Assembly: GCA_045617845.1 (NCBI GenBank)
Contig: JAZLJL010000057.1
Coordinates: 1-19,584 of the forward strand
Origin: UBA1181 sp045617845
GTDB lineage: Bacteria; Bacteroidota; Bacteroidia; Bacteroidales; Paludibacteraceae
Direction of reading: 5' to 3'
DNA: 19,584 bases
The stretch's first letter is position 1. Each line of letters begins with the position of its first letter. Of the stretch, positions 13,892-19,584 are shown piece after piece. A program made the translations under genes and the position numbers. Below the pieces are notes generated by a model. It was not told where the DNA came from, ran no database searches, and saw nothing but the letters and a program-made list of their open reading frames with translations.

Positions 13892-16273
13892 ATGGAAGAA
13901 TTATTGAGCCAATTGAATGATAGTCAGAAGGCTGCTGTGCTTTACAACGATGGCCCTTCTCTGGTGGTCGCAGGCGCGGGTTCCGGAAAGACAAGGGTGT
14001 TGACCTACAAAATCGCCGGATTGTTGAAGGGCGGGTATGATCCTGAGCGTATCTTGGCGCTGACTTTCACGAACAAGGCGGCGGATGAGATGAAGGTGCG
14101 TATCGACGATCTTGTCTATGCGGGAGTTTCCCGTAGGTTGTGGATGGGTACTTTCCACTCTGTTTTCGCTCGGATACTTCGTCAACAGGCTGAGAAAATC
14201 GGCTACAAGCCTAATTTCTCCATTTATGACACTTCCGATTCGAAGAGCTTGGTTAAAAATATCGTCAAGGAGATGTGCCTGGACGAGAAGAAATATACGA
14301 CGAAGGCTGTCTTGTCCCGTATTTCTCAATTGAAGAATAGCCTTATCACGCCTGATGTCTATAGCAAACGTGACGATTTGCAGAAAAATGACGCTTATGC
14401 GAAGATTCCTCGCTTGTCTGACATCTATTCCGCTTATTCCGCTCGATGTTATAAGGCGTCTGCTATGGATTTCGACGATATCCTTTTGTATATCAATATC
14501 TTATTCCGTGATTTTCCGGAGGTGTTGGAGCAATACCAAGATTGGTTTGATTTCGTGTTGGTGGACGAGTATCAGGATACGAATTTTGCCCAGCATCTTG
14601 TGGTGAAGAAATTGGCGGCGCGTCATCATCATGTCTGTGTTGTCGGTGACGATGCGCAAAGTATCTATTCTTTTCGGGGTGCCAATATTGAGAATATCTT
14701 GAAGTTTAAGGAAACTTATCCTGAGTGTAAGGTCTTTAAATTGGAACGAAATTACCGTTCTACCCAAAATATCGTGAAGGTGGCGAATAGCTTGATCGAA
14801 AAGAATAAGAGGCAATTGCCTAAAAATGTCTATTCGGAGCAACAAGAGGGTGACAAGGTTAAGGTGATCAGTTCGTATTCAGACATAGACGAAGCGAATT
14901 TGGTGGTCGCTCAAATAAGCCGCTTCTCTTCTACCGGGAAATATGGTTTTAAGGATATGGCGGTTCTTTATCGTACTAATTCTCAGTCGCGTGTCTTTGA
15001 GGAGGCTTTGCGTAAAAGGTCCATTCCGTACGTTATCCATGGCGGTCACTCTTTCTACCAAAGAAAGGAGATTAAGGATGTGCTCGCCTATTTCCGCTTG
15101 ATTTTGAATAAGGATGACGAGGAAGCTTTCCGTCGTGTGGTTAATTACCCAGCTAGGGGTATTGGTGACACTACGATGGCGAAGATCGCGGATACCGCTT
15201 TGCGCCAGGGCATCTCGTTTTGGGATGTCATTTCGGATCCATTGCAGTATAACTTGCCTGTGAATGCGGGCACGGCGGCCAAATTGGCTAAATTTAGGGG
15301 ACTAATCGATTCTCTTAGTGAAGCGGTCTATTCTACGGATGCGTACGAATTCGCCAAGCGTGTGATGATAGATGTGGGTATACGACAGGATTTGGAGTCT
15401 GATAATTCAACGGAGTCGTTGAGTAAGTTGGAGAATTTGGACGAGTTGCTGAATAGTATCCATGAGTTCTGCGATTCCAGAAGAGAGGAGCAAGGCGTGG
15501 ATGTCTCGACTATTTCCGATTTCCTTCAAAAGGTTTCTTTGATGTCTGATATTGACGAGGATAAAGAAAACGGTAATGATAATGTCACATTGATGACTAT
15601 CCATTCAGCGAAGGGTTTGGAGTTTAAAAACGTTTTTGTGGTCGGACTCGAAGAGGAACTTTTCCCGTCCAGTATGTCTTTGATCAGCGAGGATGGTGTC
15701 GAGGAGGAACGTAGGTTGTTTTATGTGGCGATTACCCGCGCGGAAGACCATTGCGTTATCAGTTTCGCGAAGAATAGGTTTCGTAACGGTGTGACGAATA
15801 TGACGCTTCCAAGCCGTTTCCTTAAGGATATTGACGCTGATTTGTTGGATATGCCTTCCGATTTGTTGGCTCGTCCCAAGGCGACATTTACGCCTTTTGA
15901 TGATGACTATGATGGTCCATCCTCTTTTGGCGGCGGACGGTATGGCTATTCGAATTCTAATTATGGCTTTTCAAAACGCACAACGGATTCTTCTTCCCAA
16001 CGTAGTTCCTCATATGCGGCGCCTAGAAATTTGAAACGGTTGCCTTCCACTCCACAACCTGCCAATGTGTCATCTTCTCCAGAACATGTCCCCGCTTCGT
16101 TACCGGGTGGTTTAGAGGTCGGCTGTTGGGTTGAACACGAGAAGTTTGGTAGAGGAACAATCAACCAAATCGAGACGATTGGCGGAGATACTAAATTGAC
16201 CATTAATTTCCAGAATGAAGGGGAAAAGAAAATTTTGCTGAAGTATGCTCGCCTTAAGAATTTGGGAAAGTGA
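13892..16273 (+). CDS. pcrA: ATP-dependent DNA helicase, UvrD/PcrA family
   Basis: A 793-residue superfamily 1A 3'-5' helicase acting in nucleotide-excision and mismatch repair and in clearing proteins from DNA. I choose ATG 13892 (MEELLSQLNDSQKAAV) because this is where PcrA homology begins; the open frame reaches back to ATG 13817, but those residues are basic and unconserved and fall upstream of the predicted transcription start. Motifs: Q motif LNDSQKAAV, Walker A GAGSGKT (28-34), motif Ia ALTFTNKAADEM, Walker B DEYQDTN (from 225), motif III GDDAQSIYSFRGA (from 252), YRS motif, TIHSAKGLEF (motif V), and YVAITRAED (motif VI, from 611). A low-complexity Ser/Tyr-rich linker leads to the C-terminal Tudor-like domain (about 740-793: GCWVEHEKFGRGTINQIE), which binds RNA polymerase in PcrA. 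Complete and normal length. Confidence 0.95.
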   Translation: MEELLSQLNDSQKAAVLYNDGPSLVVAGAGSGKTRVLTYKIAGLLKGGYDPERILALTFTNKAADEMKVRIDDLVYAGVSRRLWMGTFHSVFARILRQQAEKIGYKPNFSIYDTSDSKSLVKNIVKEMCLDEKKYTTKAVLSRISQLKNSLITPDVYSKRDDLQKNDAYAKIPRLSDIYSAYSARCYKASAMDFDDILLYINILFRDFPEVLEQYQDWFDFVLVDEYQDTNFAQHLVVKKLAARHHHVCVVGDDAQSIYSFRGANIENILKFKETYPECKVFKLERNYRSTQNIVKVANSLIEKNKRQLPKNVYSEQQEGDKVKVISSYSDIDEANLVVAQISRFSSTGKYGFKDMAVLYRTNSQSRVFEEALRKRSIPYVIHGGHSFYQRKEIKDVLAYFRLILNKDDEEAFRRVVNYPARGIGDTTMAKIADTALRQGISFWDVISDPLQYNLPVNAGTAAKLAKFRGLIDSLSEAVYSTDAYEFAKRVMIDVGIRQDLESDNSTESLSKLENLDELLNSIHEFCDSRREEQGVDVSTISDFLQKVSLMSDIDEDKENGNDNVTLMTIHSAKGLEFKNVFVVGLEEELFPSSMSLISEDGVEEERRLFYVAITRAEDHCVISFAKNRFRNGVTNMTLPSRFLKDIDADLLDMPSDLLARPKATFTPFDDDYDGPSSFGGGRYGYSNSNYGFSKRTTDSSSQRSSSYAAPRNLKRLPSTPQPANVSSSPEHVPASLPGGLEVGCWVEHEKFGRGTINQIETIGGDTKLTINFQNEGEKKILLKYARLKNLGK

Positions 16274-16428
16274 TTATTTGTCATGTTTTTATAGAATGGA
16301 ATGCGACAATATGGCTGTTGGGGCGTCAGATTGTCTTGTTTTGTCATGGTTAGATGAGGTGGCAGATTTTTTGATAGGATTAATACGATATAGAATATCA
16401 ATTGGATTATAACGAAAAAAGATATATA
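16274..16428 (+). promoter_or_regulatory. grpE upstream region with possible heat-shock or sigma-54-like signals
   Basis: TTTGTCATG occurs twice (16277-16285 and 16340-16348). TGGCAGATTTTTTGAT (16360-16375) has the GG-N10-GA spacing of a sigma-54 -24/-12 element with GC changed to GA. Either could drive grpE-dnaJ; I cannot tell which, and no CIRCE inverted repeat is present. Confidence 0.3.
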
Positions 16429-17028
16429 ATGGAAGAGAATACAACGATGGAGAATCAGTCCAATACGGCTGAGACCGAGGAAGTAAAAAACGAAGGTGCG
16501 TTTGCGGAAAACTCTGCTGAGGAAAACCAAGCGAACGCTTCTGACAATTCTGCGTCTGAAGAAACTGTCGACGCTGCTTCTAAAGAAAAGGAATTGGAGG
16601 AGAAGTATGCGAAGTTGCATGATGATTACATTCGTCTGTATGCTGATTTTGAAAACTATAAGAAGCAGTCATTGAAGGCGCGCGCGGAATTGATTAAGTC
16701 TGCGGGAGAAGGTATTTTTTCCAATATGTTGCCTTTGGTTGATGATTTCGAACGTGCGATCAAGGCGATGGAAAACGCGTCTGAAGTATCGTCCGTTAAG
16801 GAAGGCGTGGATTTGATTTACAATAAGTTCAATACGTTTTTGGCTCAGAACGGAGTTACTCCGATCGATACAGAAAACGTTGAATTTAATGTAGATTTTC
16901 ACGAGGCTATCACGATGATTCCTGCGCCTTCGGAGGATATGAAGGGTAAAGTCATCGATTGCACTCAAAAGGGGTACATGTTGAAGGATAAGGTGCTCCG
17001 TTTCGCTAAGGTTGTTGTAGGACAATAA
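16429..17028 (+). CDS. grpE: Nucleotide exchange factor GrpE
   Basis: A 199-residue protein from ATG 16429; an upstream in-frame TTG (16402) is less likely. GrpE swaps ADP for ATP on DnaK. The first 50 residues are acidic and disordered (Glu, Asn, Ala, Ser). A coiled coil follows (about 51-90: KEKELEEKYAKLHDDYIRLY and beyond). The head domain ends with the family signature: LPLVDDFERA, FNVDFHEAITMIPAP (about 153-167) and KGYMLKDKVLRFAKVVVGQ (181-199). The N-terminal acidic extension is longer than in E. coli but usual in this phylum. dnaJ starts 11 bp after the stop, so the two form an operon. dnaK is not in the window. Confidence 0.95.
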   Translation: MEENTTMENQSNTAETEEVKNEGAFAENSAEENQANASDNSASEETVDAASKEKELEEKYAKLHDDYIRLYADFENYKKQSLKARAELIKSAGEGIFSNMLPLVDDFERAIKAMENASEVSSVKEGVDLIYNKFNTFLAQNGVTPIDTENVEFNVDFHEAITMIPAPSEDMKGKVIDCTQKGYMLKDKVLRFAKVVVGQ

Positions 17029-17039
17029 AAATAGACGTT

Positions 17040-18197
17040 ATGGCAAAGAGAGATTATTATGAAGTGTTGGGTGTGCCCAAAGAAGCTTCTGCTGATGATA
17101 TAAAGAAGGCTTATCGTAAGTTGGCTATCAAGTATCACCCTGATAAGAATCCTGGTGATAAGTCGGCGGAAGAGAAGTTTAAGGAGGCTGCTGAAGCTTA
17201 TGACGTTCTTAGTAATGCCGATAAGCGTGCTCGTTATGACCGTTATGGCCATGCTGGATTGGATGGATTTTCCGCAGGCGGAGGCTTCGGCGGCGATGGT
17301 ATGTCGATGGAAGATATCTTCTCTCAGTTCGGTAATATTTTTGGTGGCCATTTTGGTGGTGGCTTCGGCGGATTTGGCGGATTTGGCGGAGGCGGCGGAC
17401 AAAGAGTCCGCAAAGGCTCGGATTTGCGTGTCCGCGTCAAGGTGACCTTGAAGGATGTCGCTTCCGGTGTGGAGAAGAAACTGAAGGTGAAACGATATGT
17501 GAAGTGTGCGTCGTGTAACGGATCCGGGGCAGAGGACAGCAATTCGGTGACGAAATGTTCTACTTGCGGTGGCGCTGGCGTTGTGAATCGTGTGACGAAT
17601 TCCTTGTTCGGAGCTATGCAGGTGCAGTCTGAATGTCCGACATGTAACGGAATGGGTACGACTATTACCAAGAAATGTCCGCATTGTTCCGGTACAGGTG
17701 TGGTGCAAGAGGAGGAAATTATTCCAGTGAAGATTCCTGCTGGCGTCGCGGATGGCATGTATTTCAGTGTCAAGGGCAAGGGAAATGCGGCTCGAAATGG
17801 CGGCATTGATGGCGATTTGCAGGTGTTGATAGAGGAAGAGCCAGATAGTGAGCTTATACGTGACGAAAATGACCTTATTTATAATGCATTGTTCTCTATT
17901 CCGATGTTGGTGAATGGTGGTACGGCGGAAATTCCTTCAGTTGATTCTAAGGTGAAGGTGAAAATCGATGCGGGAACTCAACCAGGAAAGGTCTTGCGTC
18001 TTAAAGGTAAAGGTTTGCCGTCCGTGAATGGTTACGGGAATGGTGATTTGCTTGTCAATATCGGCGTTTATATTCCTGAACACCTCTCTAAAGAGGAAAA
18101 GAAAATCTTCGAGGATCTTGAGAAATCTTCTAATATGGTTCCTACGGAGAATGCTAAGAAGAGTTTCTTGTCCAGATTTAAGAATATGTTTAATTAA
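17040..18197 (+). CDS. dnaJ: Chaperone protein DnaJ (type I Hsp40)
   Basis: A 385-residue co-chaperone that hands unfolded proteins to DnaK and triggers its ATPase. J domain residues 4-70 with HPD at 33-35. Gly/Phe-rich region about 75-121, unusually rich in GGFGG repeats. Four zinc-binding CxxCxGxG repeats: CASCNGSG (C156, C159), CSTCGGAG (C173, C176), CPTCNGMG (C199, C202), CPHCSGTG (C213, C216), all intact. Two C-terminal substrate-binding beta domains follow (from about 225). Length and domain order are those of full type I DnaJ. It follows grpE by 11 bp. Its last 8 bases overlap the end of the converging XRE gene, and no terminator separates them. Confidence 0.97.
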   Translation: MAKRDYYEVLGVPKEASADDIKKAYRKLAIKYHPDKNPGDKSAEEKFKEAAEAYDVLSNADKRARYDRYGHAGLDGFSAGGGFGGDGMSMEDIFSQFGNIFGGHFGGGFGGFGGFGGGGGQRVRKGSDLRVRVKVTLKDVASGVEKKLKVKRYVKCASCNGSGAEDSNSVTKCSTCGGAGVVNRVTNSLFGAMQVQSECPTCNGMGTTITKKCPHCSGTGVVQEEEIIPVKIPAGVADGMYFSVKGKGNAARNGGIDGDLQVLIEEEPDSELIRDENDLIYNALFSIPMLVNGGTAEIPSVDSKVKVKIDAGTQPGKVLRLKGKGLPSVNGYGNGDLLVNIGVYIPEHLSKEEKKIFEDLEKSSNMVPTENAKKSFLSRFKNMFN

Positions 18198-18822
18198 TGT
18201 TCAATTGGGCACCGTATTCTTCATAGGTGTTGTCTGAGTAGAATACGATGATCTTTTTTACGATACGGGGAGCAATCGGAGTCGGTTCCGGTTTCTCCCT
18301 TTTTTCTTGGTAGGGAGTCGATGTTTCTGTATAGGGTTGTCTTGCTTGCACGTTTTGCGAATCATGGCTTTCTGGTTGCTGATTTTGTTGTCGCGTTATT
18401 TGTGGTTGTTGCGTCGTTTGTTGTTGCGTGTATGTCGGCTGGAAATTTTCTGCGGGCGAATCGAATACGTTTATTTGCTCGTTTGAAGTTAACTCGTTTT
18501 CCTTCGCATATTCTTGTGTAGGTATCGGAACGTCGGGAAATAACGACTGCTGATAAGGATAAAATTGTTGTTTTTGTTTCGTATCTGTTTTATTTTCAGC
18601 GTTTTCTGGTGCTTTTCTGTACATATCGCCAATTCCCATAACGAACCATTCTGGATTAATTCCTCGAAAAGTGTCAAGAATTTTCTTTGTAACCTGTAAA
18701 CTCGGCTCGTTTCTACCACTCAATAGGTGAGTGACGGCTGATGGTTGTATACCGACCAGTTGAGCGAACTGAGAATTGGTCAAATTCTCCCTTTTTATGA
18801 TTTCTGCGATACGATTATTCAT
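18190..18822 (-). CDS. XRE-family helix-turn-helix regulator with long Gln/Pro linker
   Basis: A 210-residue protein. Residues 1-57 are a Cro/C1-type HTH (NLTNSQFAQLVGIQPSAVTH, then LLSGRNEPS), followed by INPEWFVMGIGDMY (55-68), a form common in Bacteroidetes regulators of this type. Residues about 70-185 are low-complexity Gln/Thr/Pro/Asn (a run of TQQ and PQ repeats), then PRIVKKIIVFYSDNTYEEYG (185-204). This C-terminal strand motif is seen at the end of related Bacteroidetes HTH proteins and may oligomerise or bind a partner. Upstream lies an array of TTTACA/TGTAAA palindromes, one over the -7 box, so autorepression is likely. The target genes are unknown. It is not obviously a phage repressor: no integrase or phage gene is near. 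Overlaps dnaJ by 8 bp at the 3' end. Confidence 0.88.
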   Translation of the reverse strand: MNNRIAEIIKRENLTNSQFAQLVGIQPSAVTHLLSGRNEPSLQVTKKILDTFRGINPEWFVMGIGDMYRKAPENAENKTDTKQKQQFYPYQQSLFPDVPIPTQEYAKENELTSNEQINVFDSPAENFQPTYTQQQTTQQPQITRQQNQQPESHDSQNVQARQPYTETSTPYQEKREKPEPTPIAPRIVKKIIVFYSDNTYEEYGAQLNIN

Positions 18823-18830
18823 TTGTATTA

Positions 18831-19101
18831 TGTAAAATTAATTATTTACAAATGTAATACTTTTTTGATTTACAGATGTGTAAATATGTTTAAAAGTTGT
18901 AAATTACATATGTAAAGATTCATGCTATGTGTTTACATGTGTACAAGTGTTGTGTTTTACATGTTTGCAACGTTTTAAAGTAATGTTTTTGTAAACCGTC
19001 CTTATCCCCATACTTTCTAATGTGTCGTTCGAAGCATTGTAATAATCAGTTGCTAAAATCCGTGATATTCAGAGAATCAATGTCATTTACTGATGTGTAA
19101 A
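18831..19101. promoter_or_regulatory. Operator array of TTTACA/TGTAAA palindromes upstream of the XRE gene
   Basis: At least nine copies of the hexamer lie here on one strand or the other. Paired as palindromes: TTACA-AA-TGTAA (18846-18857), TTTACA-GATG-TGTAAA (18869-18884), TGTAA-A-TTACA (18898-18908), TTACA-TA-TGTAA (18904-18915), TTTACA-TG-TGTACA (18932-18945), and TTTAC-N5-TGTAAA (19086-19101). Single copies are at 18831-18836, 18956-18961 and 18990-18995. The first palindrome covers the XRE -7 box. Confidence 0.6.
18849..18856 (-). promoter_or_regulatory. -7 box of the XRE regulator promoter
   Basis: TACATTTG on the minus strand is a perfect TAnnTTTG match inside the palindrome TTACAAATGTAA. 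It implies a start near 18843 and a leader of about 20 nt. No clear -33 TTTG is seen. Confidence 0.5.
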
Positions 19102-19584
19102 CTTGAATTTATAATCGTTGGGTGACATCACAATCGTATTGGTGCTTTTATGAGGTGAAAAAAACGCTCATTTTACCTTCTATTTTCCTTTTTTGAGTCT
19201 TTCTATATTTCTCATATAAAATGGCTGATACGTTCGTAAATGCTTCATCTGTGCCTATATATTGGCTTTCAGGAGTGTATTAGACCGTATCAATTTCAAT
19301 TTGTGGTTTACAGTTGTTACGCCTTAGTTGTCCTTTAAAAAAAATAAGGATGGATTCACTTCTGGATCTATGGTGAGTCTAAGGGTATTGGATCATTTTC
19401 GCTTGTGTTTCACCTCTTTACTAATAGTTAAATTGATTGTTTTACTTTAACTATTTTATTCGCTAATAATTAATATGTTATATATTATATACATTATTTT
19501 TATTGATAAATATATTTATGATTTATAGTGTTAATTTTTAATTCTGTTATTTTATTAAAGTTATTATTTATAATACCATATGTA
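19102..19584. other. AT-rich gene-free right end of window
   Basis: I find no gene I can support. Short frames of about 20 codons (for instance from the ATG at 19221) have no supporting features. A weak hairpin AGGT-AAAA / TTTTACCT lies around 19151-19179. From about 19430 the DNA is extremely AT-rich (runs of tatatatta type), like a promoter region or intergenic spacer for a gene beyond the window edge. Confidence 0.4.

Noticed and set aside
15961..16620. Antisense open frame of 219 codons over the end of the helicase and start of grpE
   Set aside because: It spans two real genes and their intergenic region; no motif is seen.
16965..17708. Antisense open frame of 247 codons over grpE and dnaJ
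   Set aside because: It is the complement of two clearly conserved chaperone genes, with a composition typical of a shadow frame (His, Ser, Thr, Arg rich).
18190..18822. XRE gene as a phage repressor or toxin-antitoxin partner
   Set aside because: No integrase, excisionase, Cro-like divergent gene or toxin gene is next to it, and the neighbour is dnaJ.
19002..19010. TTATCCCCA, one mismatch from a DnaA box, near an AT-rich region: possible replication origin
   Set aside because: Only a single weak box, and no dnaA, dnaN or other origin genes are near.

Overview
The window looks like a chromosomal segment from a member of the Bacteroidota, most likely order Bacteroidales. The grounds are several candidate TAnnTTTG (-7) promoter boxes, almost no Shine-Dalgarno sequences, SPII lipoproteins with [L/F]-x-S-C lipoboxes, type IX secretion (T9SS)-like C-terminal tails, a DUF4465 protein and an IS66-type transposase of the kind found in this phylum. 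I cannot name the genus.

Layout, left to right. (1) 1-1036: 3' end of an IS66-family element (transposase C-terminus, strong terminator, probable right end). (2) 1203-1688 (-): Lrp/AsnC regulator. (3) 1823-5066 (+): a cell-surface block of four genes: a small lipoprotein, a secreted protein with a T9SS-like tail, a DUF4465 protein with a tandem-repeat stalk, and a lipoprotein related to Bacteroides cell-surface proteins. The last three are joined by ATGA stop/start overlaps. (4) 5103-6365 (-): secreted GH5 endoglucanase. (5) 6554-7090 (-): lipoprotein of unknown function. (6) 7415-9775 (+): large GLUG-type repeat protein with a T9SS-like tail. (7) 9776-10200: a gene-free stretch packed with structure: a terminator, a 95-bp MITE-like insertion with a 7-bp target duplication, and on the minus strand a promoter, folded RNA and terminator that together look like an unannotated small RNA of about 135 nt. 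(8) 10201-12252 (+): a steroid 5-alpha-reductase-family membrane protein followed by an Old-Yellow-Enzyme-type flavin oxidoreductase. This pairing resembles the 5AR/5BR steroid and bile-acid reductase genes reported from gut Parabacteroides. (9) 12344-13156 (+): patatin-like lipase. (10) 13235-13807 (-): Maf pyrophosphatase. (11) 13892-16273 (+): PcrA/UvrD helicase. (12) 16429-18197 (+): grpE-dnaJ chaperone operon. (13) 18190-18822 (-): XRE-type regulator, preceded by an array of TTTACA/TGTAAA palindromes, one of which covers its -7 box. (14) 18823-19584: AT-rich DNA with no gene I can support.

How the genes fit together. Regions 10-12 are housekeeping (nucleotide sanitation, DNA repair, protein folding). 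Regions 3-6 are envelope and extracellular functions: surface display, glucan cleavage, adhesion-like repeats. Region 8 is the metabolic accessory pair. The items I would look at first are the reductase pair, the candidate small RNA with its neighbouring MITE, and the operator array in front of the XRE gene.
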